A DNA stretch of 64,000 nucleotides, taken from positions 54,650,001-54,714,000 of the forward strand of contig JAZBRS010000060.1 of NCBI GenBank assembly GCA_037176725.1, written 5' to 3'. The position numbers were made by a program, and so were the translations under genes. Below are positions 50,076 through 59,400 of the stretch, piece after piece. The first letter of the stretch is position 1, and the number at the start of each line of letters is the position of its first letter. The notes below the pieces were generated by a model. That model searched no databases and had not been told where the DNA came from. It saw only the letters and a program-made list of their open reading frames with translations. The stretch comes from Posidonia oceanica. Taxonomy: Eukaryota > Streptophyta > Magnoliopsida > Alismatales > Posidoniaceae.

Positions 50076-50722
50076 TTCCTTTGCATGTCGATCACATTGC
50101 ATGGTTCTCTCGCTGTTTTGTTTTCTCGCTTGCATTTGCATGTAGGGCTGTGATGCTTACTGCCTGGAGTTCTCACGAGCTAGGTTTCGCCTGGTTCGGA
50201 ACACAGACAGCGTAGTTGAGCGCTTAGAGAGCACGTTTACTTCCCTGCTTTGCTTCTTCTCACTTAGAGCACACCTTGAGCATTCATTCAGGCATTTATA
50301 GGCACATAGGCATTCAATCCTGCATTTTGCTGCGTATGCGAGCGTAAGCCTAGAAAGACCGATTTTCGGGCGTGTCGGGGGTGCCTAACACCTTCCCCGC
50401 GCGTAACAGGAGTCCTTACCCTGTCTTTTGGCCCGCAATGACCGTACCGCCCTTATCCTAGGCTAGAGTCATCTCATTTGCATTTGTTTGCATTTGTTTT
50501 CCTTTGCATCGCTTTGCTTTGCATTTCTTGTTCGGTTTTGCACGTTAATCCACGCATTGCCCCGGTTTTCCTTGTCTCCCGTTAATAGACATGGTGGCGA
50601 CTCTGATTTGTCTTATCTTTCCTTTTTCTCCTCGATTTCAAGTGTTTTCGAGTTGAGCCTCTTCCTCGGATCTCAATCGCCGCTATATTTAGCGAGCCTG
50701 ATTCCGATCGGGATCGCTACAG

Positions 50723-50740
50723 TGGCGACTCCGCTGGGGA
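50723..50740 (+). promoter_or_regulatory. Primer-binding site of element D
   Basis: TGGCGACTCCGCTGGGGA, one base after the LTR end. It is the best-preserved of the copies. It fits a tRNA-Arg 3' end (inferred). Confidence 0.75.
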
Positions 50741-52058
50741 GAAGACTAGACTCCGGCTTTCGTTCCCGGCTTCTTCGCTCGCCTGTTTTGCAGCTTTGTC
50801 TGCCTTGTGTGCCTTCTTCGCCTGTTTTGCTCGCTTTTCCGTGCAAACTCCTAGCGAGTCGCTTCGTGGCTACTTTGCTTAGGTTTTGCACCCTTTTCGC
50901 CTCGGTTTGCGCTTTCTTTTGCTTGGCTTCGCTTATTTGCTTGTTTATTTACTTATTGCCTTGCTTATGCTGATATTTCTTTTACAGTCTGCTTACTTTT
51001 ACCTTACTTAGTCTTACTTGCCCATTATTACTTTAATTCTTGCCCGTTACATGTCTACATACTTTGTTTGGCTAAAATACATGCTTTTTGGATGTTGAAT
51101 GCTTCTTTTACACTCTTGCTATGCCACTACACACGCACATACTATGCTTACATGCCTTTTGACTTGATGAATGTTTCTTTTTCACCATCATGCCCACAAA
51201 CACTTGCACATGCCATGAACTTGCCTTTTGTTTTGTTGTATGATGGTTGCTTGCCATTTTGACTGATTTTCTTCCCTTTTGCACTTGCCATGCTTAGGAT
51301 AGTAGAGACTTGTCTGCTTCCCCCATGGTTAACTAAAAAATGCAAGTAAAAAGAACTTCTAGGAGCAACTAGAGACTACAAACAATCTTTCACTCCCTTT
51401 GGTTAATAAAATGCGCAAGATAAAAAAAAAAACTTTAATCATTTGCATAAGCATCATATAGGGCATGCATTCTTCTCCTCTGAGTCCACCTACTAGTCTG
51501 CGAAGGACGGTTCTGGCCTCTTGTTCCACTGCTTTGGGCGTGGCATAAGTTGGTCAGTCCGTCCCCTCCTTGTCCGGGGGTCGTGTCGGTGTTAGTAGAG
51601 GGTACCACCCACGCTTTGGCGGGGTAGAGGCCACCAACGCACCACCCTGTCATTACCTGAGCTTTGGGCCAGGAGTTAGGCAGGGGACCTACTTTTTCTG
51701 ACCTGAGTCGGTGACCCGTACACCCAGGGATACCCGGAGTAGACAACCTTGCTAGGAAACACTAGTCAGGAAAGGGGGGCATACTAGAAAGCATGCATAT
51801 CATTCACGCCACTTAATTAACTCATTTGCATTCATCTCTTAGTTTCTAACCCTAATTTCCTTCTGTTGTGTCAGCGTGATCGGTAAGCGAGTTTCCCTTT
51901 GCCAAGAGCTCGAGTATCGACCCTCGTTGACGCCCTTTTGCGACTTAGTTCGCGACCATTCTCCTTCCGAGCTATCCGCACTTGCGACGATAGCTCCTCT
52001 TAGGAAGCACCGCTTGAACACCCGTCGCAGCCAAGTTCTCACGCGCTCTAGGTCAGCA
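50741..52058 (+). mobile_element. Leader of element D
   Basis: No gene is called. It holds one degenerate PBS-like site (TGGCTACTTTGCTTAGG at 50867), an AT-rich part, a GC-rich island (51470-51750), the acceptor-like site (51874) and the hairpin (51969-51996). Compared with AC and B it lacks one ~145-bp PBS-containing unit. The frame upstream of gag is open back to a GTG at 51876. The upstream codons are not conserved in AC or B, so I place the start at the ATG at 52059. Confidence 0.75.
51969..51996 (+). promoter_or_regulatory. Conserved leader hairpin upstream of gag (D copy)
   Basis: GAGCTATC and GATAGCTC form a perfect 8-bp stem, with CGC/GCG inside around ACTT. It ends 63 nt before the gag ATG, exactly as in AC and B. 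Confidence 0.6.
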
Positions 52059-55000
52059 ATGGCCCAGTACGTTAGTGAGCCTTCTTTCACTCCTGTTACG
52101 GAGGGTGTTTCCGTTCCGGCCCCTCCGGTTGCTCCCTCTGTCCCTCTTGTTCCCCCTCCGACGCCAGGGTTTCCTCCTCTGACGTCTCTAGGTTCTCAGT
52201 ACACCCCCGGACAGTGGCAAGTCTCCCTTCCTCCGGATCCGGTCGCCGAGTCTATCTTGACGGCCGTTGCTCGCGCTCCGGAGACGCCACTGCCCCCTCC
52301 GTCCCAGGGATACGTCGCTTTCGACATCCCTTCCACCACGGCTGCGACTCTTCCTATAGAATCCTTCCCTTCCGGACAGTCTGTGTCCGTGCCACTTGTT
52401 CACCAATCTCCGCCGGCACTGCACTTCAGCGTCCCCACTGGTGAGACGCCCGAAGCTCAGTACCAGCATCTGATGGAGCTCGCCCAGAGACTGCAAAGCA
52501 TGGCTCTATCAGTTCGTCCTTCTCCTGTCTCTGTCGTCCCTGAGGTTCCTCCGAGGCCAGTTCCTGCATTTCTTGCATCAACCTCTGCACCTCTGCCTCG
52601 ACCATCGTCGCAACTGCTCACGGTTCCGACGATGGGGGCTCGTTTACCGCCTCCTCCTGCACAACACTTGGCACAGCATGCTCCACTTCCTTCTGGTGGT
52701 CAACTCTTTGGATCGGTAGGAGCCCAGTACCTCACTGGCTCGCTGGCTGGCACCCCGCCTGCACAGCAACTGATGCTCCGCCATCCTACCCCTGTCCCAG
52801 CACAGCATGGCATTTATTCTTCTCCCCTCCCTCAAGTCCAGCATCCTGCATACACTCCTGCATACACTATCCCCCAGCACGGATACGCCGGCCATCCCAT
52901 TGCTCCACCAGGTGACGCTATGGTAGATCCGGAGGAGCACTTAGGTGCGACCCATTCGGCGTATGTGCTCACTACACCTGCTGATCCCTCTCCTACAGCA
53001 GCAATTCCAGACCCCATCAACAACCGGATGGACGTCTTGGAGAAGGCACTACGACTACTGCAGGGTACCGAGCACCAGACCTACCAATTCCGAGACCTCT
53101 GTTGCTTTCCAGAGGCGGTACTCCCTCCGAAGTTCAAAATCCCGGACTTCGAGAAGTATAATGGTAGGGGCTGCCCCGTAGCACACCTGAAGGCGTATTG
53201 CGGTGATCTCGCTCAGCTTCAGGCTGACGAGAGGTTGCTGATCCGCTTGTTCCAGAAGAGTTTGACCGGGCCGGCACTCAAGTGGTTCACATCACTCGAT
53301 ATGTCAGCCATCAAGACTTGGAACGACCTCAGTCAGGCGTTCCTGGAGCAATACTCCTTCAACCTCGATCTTGTCCCAAAGAGGGCGGACTTGATCGCCA
53401 TCAAGCAGAACTCTGGCGAGCCGTTCGGGGAGTACGTCGGCCGCTGGCGCGCCCTTGCCTCTCAGGTTCGAGATAGACCCTCCGACGAGGAGTCTATCGA
53501 GATCGTTATCAAAGGGGTGCAGCCGTCTCTCGGAGCTCTGCTTAGCATTCAGCCAGTCACTACTTTCGCGGCACTCATCAGAGCTGGAGCGCGTGTAGAG
53601 AGTTCTTTGCGGAGTGGCAACTTCCCGGCTCTCTCTGCGTTCGCTAAGCAAGCAGCGATCAGCAGCAACAGTGCCAACAACAGCACCTCCAACAACAACA
53701 ACAGCGGCAACAACAACAACCGCCCAAAGAGGAAGGACTCGCCGAAACCCGCTGTTGCATTCGTCGATTCTCCTGCTGTGCCTGTTCGCTTGCCGTCTCG
53801 GCCTGCCCCAGCTCAGATGGTGTACGCTCCTGCACCGAGGAACCCACACACACCGCACATCACAACCACCGCTAGACCGGTCTATCCTGCCGCACCGGTT
53901 CAGCAAGGCCCGTACCCGAGGCAAAGAAGACCACCCGCTGAGAGGAGGAATTTCACCCCACTGGTGGAACCGCTCACGGTCATCTTGCCAAAGGTGGCAT
54001 CGCTCCTGAAGTTCCCGGAGGCTCGTCCGCCGCCAAGCCCTCTGCCGTATTGGTTTAGGCCGGACCTCTTCTGCAATTTCCATCGAAGCGTCGGGCATTC
54101 GACGGATAATTGCTTCTCCTTGCAGAACGCGATTCAGGACCTGATCGAATCGGGAACGATTGTGATCGACACGCATGAGGCATCCACTCAAGCACGCACT
54201 CATGCATCTGCATCTCCAGCTGTTCCCCCGCATTCTGGCATCGTCCGCCAACCTTTACCGGAGCACTCTTATCCAGGAGGGGCGGGAACCTCGGGCGTGC
54301 ACTCTGTCTTTCCCTCTGGGCCTGCTACTTCTGTAGTAGACCCTTCTGATCTTATCTCTGACATCTCTGAGCCTTTCCCAGTCAGTCTCTATCTGGCGGC
54401 AGTCGCCGGCTCCGAGTCGGGAATCCATTTGATCCGACCGTGTGCCAGGCCGGAGCGCCCTCTCGCGCCTCCCGCCATGCTCCCTCAGGCTCAATCTCCT
54501 GTACACCTCTTAGCTAGAGCCCAGCCTAGCTCTCCCATTCACCTTTTAGGGCGGCCTCAGCCACACCTTCTAGGCAGACCTCAACCTGCCCCAGCCTTCC
54601 CACCCCAACAACCATACCCACTAGATAGACCCCAGCATCCTATAGGTCCCCCTGTGACCCCTCCTGTGCTCGCAGCACATGCTCCAGTCGTCATTAACTT
54701 GACCCTGGACACCCATCGCGTCCCTTATAGCTACGCCACAGAAATGTGCGCGGAAGTAACGCGATCGGGGAGGGTTTATAGGCCCCCAGCACCAGCAACT
54801 AGGCCAACTCACCCTAGACCTGTTATACCCCCACCCTCAGGCCAACCCTTAGCAGATCCAGCCCCAGATCAGCCCGTACCTAGCCAAGCCCCTAACCAGC
54901 CTGTAGTAACCCAGCTTCCTGCAACTACCCCTTTAGAACCTGCTAGAATCACCCCTCCAACTGCTAGGAGAAGCCAACCTAAAGCAGACCTAACTTCCCA

Positions 55001-56396
55001 GCTTAAGAAGGTTAAAGCCGACATCTCCATCTGGGATTTGATCCACACTTCTGCCGAACATCGCGAGGCTTTTCTTCGTGTGTTCCAGGCTGCTCGTGTG
55101 TCCCAGTCCATTGAGCCTTCTGCCTTGGAGAGCATGGTTGGGTTAATCGCGGAGCCCCAGGTCATCTCTTTCACGAGTGATGAGCTGCCTCCGGCGGGGA
55201 TTAATCACAACCAGCCCCTATTCGTCACGGTGCAGTTCAAAAGCTTTCGCATTCCCCTAACGCTGGTTGATAACGGGTCAGGCCTTAATGTCTGCCCCTT
55301 GCATACAGCAACCAAGCTCGGATTCAAAGCCGAGGATATCACACCAGCCGTGAAAGGAATGACTGCTTTTGACAACACTCACCATGACGCTCTAGGGATT
55401 CTGATCATCCCTCTGGCTATCGGTCCGGTCGTCTTCGACGTAGAATTCTATGTCGTTGACTTGAAGCCTAACTTCAATCTTCTGCTTGGGCGTCCTTGGC
55501 TCCACAAGCATCAGGTCCTCCCTTCGACCCTCCATCGAATGATAAAGTACCGTCGTGGCGATGATGTCATTGTCGTCATGGCGGAGAACTTTGAGAAGGA
55601 GCGGATTGAAGCAGTCTCTCCCGTGTCTTCGCAATCTATCCCGTTTGACCCCGAGACTTCTGAAGCCCTATATCGCGTTAACCGGTGCGAGCCAGTTAAC
55701 TTCGTTCCTGATCTTGAACGTGTCAACTCCTTGACCGTTCACAGCAACCCCTTTCGAATGGTCGAGAATGTATGTCACAGGTGGGGTTACACAAAGGGTA
55801 CACCGCTCGGGCGTCACGGCCAAGGGATCGCGGAGCCGATCGTAGCAGTGGAGCGAAGGAAGTCTGAAGGTCTCGACTACGAACCGAAGCTCGACGAAGA
55901 TCACTGCTTTCAACTCAGAGATCGTGCACCACCCATTCCCAGAGACCTCACTAACTTTACCAGTGCAGGAATTCTGGGACCAACCGACTACCAAGCCGCA
56001 GCGCCGACAGAGGATTGGGTGTGTATTGAGGACTACTACTCGGATGAGGAGCAGTCTGATGCAACAGAGGCAGTCCCAATCAGTTCAGCAGAAACAGTGG
56101 TCAGAGCAGAGGCCCCACAGTCAGTTTATTTAGCTCTCCCTCTGGCAGAAACAGCAGGCAGCTCAGTAGGCCCAGTGGCGGATGCAAGTTCTCATCCTTC
56201 AGCGGCCACACCAGCTTCTCAAGAGCAGGCAGCAGCAGTGCAGGAGTCAGAGACACTCCTCTTGGCAGAACCAAGTATGCTACCGGCGGTCACAACCATA
56301 TCAGTGCCACTGTCCCCATCTCTGGAGGGACCATCTATCAGTTCAGTCAGCAGCGTGGCCCAGCCCGCTCCCTCAGCATCATCTTCAGGAATGTAG
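52059..56396 (+). CDS. gag-pro: Gag-protease polyprotein of retrotransposon D (1445 aa)
   Basis: Encodes the particle protein and aspartic protease of the element. The start is the ATG shared by all three copies (MAQYVSEP). The N-terminal ~350 residues are Pro/Ser/Gln-rich. A retrotransposon Gag core follows at about residues 375-440 ('LTGPALKWFTSLDMS', 'AFLEQYSFN'). A zinc knuckle of unusual CX2HX4HX4C form lies at residues 672-685. After another Pro-rich stretch with repeated 'HLLGRPQP' motifs comes the retropepsin domain, with active-site 'LVDNGSG' (Asp at about 1071) and 'LLGRPWLH' near 1141. The frame ends at the TAG at 56394-56396. The next codons continue open in the same frame into pol. 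Long for a plant Gag-Pro, but usual for the Tat/Ogre group. Confidence 0.93.
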   Translation: MAQYVSEPSFTPVTEGVSVPAPPVAPSVPLVPPPTPGFPPLTSLGSQYTPGQWQVSLPPDPVAESILTAVARAPETPLPPPSQGYVAFDIPSTTAATLPIESFPSGQSVSVPLVHQSPPALHFSVPTGETPEAQYQHLMELAQRLQSMALSVRPSPVSVVPEVPPRPVPAFLASTSAPLPRPSSQLLTVPTMGARLPPPPAQHLAQHAPLPSGGQLFGSVGAQYLTGSLAGTPPAQQLMLRHPTPVPAQHGIYSSPLPQVQHPAYTPAYTIPQHGYAGHPIAPPGDAMVDPEEHLGATHSAYVLTTPADPSPTAAIPDPINNRMDVLEKALRLLQGTEHQTYQFRDLCCFPEAVLPPKFKIPDFEKYNGRGCPVAHLKAYCGDLAQLQADERLLIRLFQKSLTGPALKWFTSLDMSAIKTWNDLSQAFLEQYSFNLDLVPKRADLIAIKQNSGEPFGEYVGRWRALASQVRDRPSDEESIEIVIKGVQPSLGALLSIQPVTTFAALIRAGARVESSLRSGNFPALSAFAKQAAISSNSANNSTSNNNNSGNNNNRPKRKDSPKPAVAFVDSPAVPVRLPSRPAPAQMVYAPAPRNPHTPHITTTARPVYPAAPVQQGPYPRQRRPPAERRNFTPLVEPLTVILPKVASLLKFPEARPPPSPLPYWFRPDLFCNFHRSVGHSTDNCFSLQNAIQDLIESGTIVIDTHEASTQARTHASASPAVPPHSGIVRQPLPEHSYPGGAGTSGVHSVFPSGPATSVVDPSDLISDISEPFPVSLYLAAVAGSESGIHLIRPCARPERPLAPPAMLPQAQSPVHLLARAQPSSPIHLLGRPQPHLLGRPQPAPAFPPQQPYPLDRPQHPIGPPVTPPVLAAHAPVVINLTLDTHRVPYSYATEMCAEVTRSGRVYRPPAPATRPTHPRPVIPPPSGQPLADPAPDQPVPSQAPNQPVVTQLPATTPLEPARITPPTARRSQPKADLTSQLKKVKADISIWDLIHTSAEHREAFLRVFQAARVSQSIEPSALESMVGLIAEPQVISFTSDELPPAGINHNQPLFVTVQFKSFRIPLTLVDNGSGLNVCPLHTATKLGFKAEDITPAVKGMTAFDNTHHDALGILIIPLAIGPVVFDVEFYVVDLKPNFNLLLGRPWLHKHQVLPSTLHRMIKYRRGDDVIVVMAENFEKERIEAVSPVSSQSIPFDPETSEALYRVNRCEPVNFVPDLERVNSLTVHSNPFRMVENVCHRWGYTKGTPLGRHGQGIAEPIVAVERRKSEGLDYEPKLDEDHCFQLRDRAPPIPRDLTNFTSAGILGPTDYQAAAPTEDWVCIEDYYSDEEQSDATEAVPISSAETVVRAEAPQSVYLALPLAETAGSSVGPVADASSHPSAATPASQEQAAAVQESETLLLAEPSMLPAVTTISVPLSPSLEGPSISSVSSVAQPAPSASSSGM

Positions 56397-56456
56397 CTGG
56401 CGCAGTCCGCTCTGCATTCTCCTGACAACCTGCAGCAGCTCTCATGGCAAGACCCT

Positions 56457-59400
56457 ATGGCGTCAGAGGCTGCGCTCTCTCAGTTACGGCCCGATACAAA
56501 AGGCCAACTGAGCACTACACTCTCCGGGCCCTTGAGCCCTCCAAGGAGCACCCCTGTTTACTCTTCCGCAGTGACCCTGGAAGCCTATCCATCAGCAGCA
56601 CCGCTGGCCTGTCTGTTTGGGCCTTCTACATCTGAACTGCTATCATCGGACGCGCCCGTGAACCAGATCATGCAGATTCCAAGGGCAACGATCCGTCTTG
56701 CAGCCGGGCCAGTGCCGCAGGCCCCCGGCGCCTACTACGTCGACTCCCCCTCGGACGAAGAAGAAGGAGTGGCGATAGAAGCCCAGGTCGATTCTTGGAT
56801 GTCTGACTTAGAGCTACTCTATCAAGAACAGATCAAGTCAATAGCAGAAGACCTGGCGGACCATCAAGCTGCAGAAAGGAAAGGAAAAGCCGTAGTCACG
56901 GATCCTCCTCTGCAAAAGGACCATGCCTCTATCATGGTCCTAGAAGACTCAGCAGCGCCGGACTCCCCTAGACCAGATGAGCTCATCACTCTTCAACCAG
57001 AAGGCGGGTCTAGGTGGTTTGTGCAACCCATGCCTCACCTGAGCAATATATCGAGCGGCAGTGACCAGATCAGCCACCAGTCCGGCATACCCTCCACGAG
57101 CACACCAAAAGACCCAGAGGGGGAAGCATCAGCAGTAAATACAGCAGCAGCAGAGCAGTCAGCAGCCTCAGCAGCAGAACAGTCAGCAGTATCAGCAGTA
57201 GAGTCAGCTAAGCCCTCAGCAGTATCAACAGAGCACCTAGCAAAGTCAGTCAGGCCAGAGCAAACAGTAGAAGGAGTTGCTGGGACGGAGGTCGCGCACC
57301 GAGGCTACAAGAATACTCGAGTGAGCGTGACCATCCTGAAACGTCACCAGGACCAAGCAGTGGAACACATGCACTCTTTCAACATCACAAGCCCTTCCTT
57401 CGAGAAAGAGATCCTCTCAGAACTTATTGCCTATGGAGAGGAGGATGATACGGGCATGGGCGAGACTGACGAACCTTTGCCCGAGTTCCGGCCCTATGAC
57501 GACGACCCAGAAGGCCCCAACCTCCATGTTGAAGAAGAAACGGAGGTTGTCAACATCGGCACAGTTGAGGAAGTCAGAGAAGTTTGCATCAGTGCCCAGC
57601 TGTCCGCCCAGGCTCGAGCAGAATTCATCGCATTCCTGAAAGAATATGCGGATGTCTTCGCCTGGAGTTATGAAGATATGGTCGGCCTTGACATAGAGAT
57701 AGTGGTGCACAATCTGCCCTTAAATCCGGATGCCAAGCCAGTAAAGCAGAAATTGAGAAGATGGCGACCGCAGTGGCTGCTCATGATCAAAGAAGAGATA
57801 ATGAAGCAGCTTAGAGTCAACTTTCTGAAGGTCGTTCTTTATCCTGAATGGCTGGCAAACATTGTACCTGTGCCCAAGAAAGATGGCCGAATCCGGATCT
57901 GTATCGACTACAGGGACCTGAACAAGGCGAGTCCCAAGGACGACTTTCCGCTGCCCCACATTGACGTCCTAGTCGACAATACAGCAGGCCACAAGATGCT
58001 CTCCTTCATGGACGGCTTTTCTGGATACAATCAGATCAAAATGGCAGAAGAGGACATGGAAAAGACTTCATTCATCACCCCTTGGGGAGTCTTCTGCTAC
58101 CAAGTCATGCCGTTCGGCCTGAAAATCGCTGGCGCAACCTATCAGAGGGCCATGACTGCGCTATTCCACGACCTCATGCACCAAGAAGTGGAGGTCTATG
58201 TAGACGATATGATCGCCAAAACCAAAGAGCCCGAGGATCATCTTGCCTGCCTCAGAAAGCTCTTTGATCGTCTACGAAAGTACAAGCTGCGCCTCAATCC
58301 CAAGAAGTGCGTATTTGGGGTGTCTTCTGGCAAATTGCTTGGCTACATTGTTAGCCAGAGGGGGATTGAGCTGGACCCGTTGAAAGCGCAAGCCATCGTG
58401 GACATGCCACCCCCTAGAACTGAAAAAGAAGTCAGAAGTCTGCTTGGGCGTTTACAATATATCAGTTGCTTCATTGCACAGCTTACGCCCATCTGCGAAC
58501 CCATTTTCAAGCTCTTGAGGAAGAACGCGCAGATTCACTGGAGCGAGGAGTGTCAGGCTGCATTTGCCAAGATCAAGCAGCTGTTGATCAAGCCTCCTGT
58601 CCTGGTCCCGCCTACGCCAGGGAGACCTTTGCTTCTCTACCTTTCTACCACGCAACATTCCATGGGCGCCGTCTTGGGCCAACATGACGAATCTGGTAGA
58701 AAGGAGCGCGCCATCTACTACCTGAGCAAGAAATTTAATGAATGTGAAGCCAGGTACACAACACTAGAGAAGACTTGCTTGTCACTTGTCTGGGCTGCAC
58801 AGAAGCTGAGACACTACATGATGGCATACCCAGTACAGCTCTTATGCCGGCATGATCCTATCAAGTTCCTCTTTCAGAAGCCGGCCATGGTAGGCAGATG
58901 TGCTAAGTGGCAGGTGTTATTGTCTCAGTACGACATCACCTTTGTCACACAGAAATCCATGAAGGGTCAAGCAATGGCAGACCATCTCGCCGACCTTCCT
59001 CTGCCTGAATACCAACCCCTCCAGACGCAGTTCCCTGATGAAGACATTCTCTTTGCAATGGAGGACTCTGAGCAGAAAGATCCTGAAGAAGCAGAGGAAT
59101 GGCAGCTCTATTTTGATGGTGCAGTCAACAAGAAGGGCCGAGGCGTAGGCGCAGTACTGACCACGCCCCAAGGACAGATGACTCCTTTCGCGAGGAAGCT
59201 GACTTTCACCTGCACAAACAACGAAGCAGAATACGAAGCATGCATCCTGGGGTTGAAAGTCGCCCTCGAGCATGAGGCGCAGAAGCTGCATGTGCACGGC
59301 GATGCCATGCTGGTAATTTCTCAAGTGAACGGCGATTGGAAGACAAAAGATCCCAAGCTTGTGCCGTATCACGAACACCTGCTGAGGCTGATGGAAGAAT

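Larger units (their letters stand above)
44938..50721 (+). mobile_element. 5' LTR of element D (5784 bp)
   Basis: It starts TGTTGACACCCC and ends GGATCGCTACA, one base before the PBS. Block order is as in the LTRs at 984 and 30882: AAACCCTA-bearing start, CT-rich tract, A-rich G-poor tract (about 45640-46390), TATA-like site (46841-46848), GC-rich part (about 46600-48080), GCATTTTAG repeats (about 48140-49100), donor-like CCAG/GTATGT (GT at 49371), minisatellite (about 49830-50075), and the conserved terminal block. It lacks the 80-bp duplication found in B. Confidence 0.92.
49371..51874 (+). other. Candidate leader intron of D (splice donor to acceptor)
   Basis: The donor-like CCAG/GTATGT at 49371 and the acceptor TTCTAACCC...TTGTGTCAG ending at 51874 are both conserved in AC (5561 to 8274) and B (32289 to 29559, minus strand). 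Implied intron sizes are 2504, 2714 and 2731 bp. Removal would eliminate the end of the LTR, the PBS and most of the leader, bringing the 5' end close to the gag ATG. This is a prediction without transcript evidence. Confidence 0.35.

Noticed and set aside
44938..50721. Single LTR shared by AC and D through unequal recombination
   Set aside because: Possible, but no polypurine tract precedes it and the junction is inside a satellite unit. Nested insertion explains more.
51876..52058. Upstream extension of gag in frame
   Set aside because: The first codon is GTG, and the upstream codons contain stops in AC and B. The ATG at 52059 is conserved.
53304..54251. Antisense ORF of 315 codons opposite gag
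   Set aside because: Shadow of the gag frame. Shorter antisense shadows at the matching places in AC and B are broken, with no recognisable domain.
56119..56300. Splice sites for the protease-RT intron known from Ogre elements
   Set aside because: I found no donor/acceptor pair conserved in the three copies, and the frame stays open through the linker apart from single TAGs.
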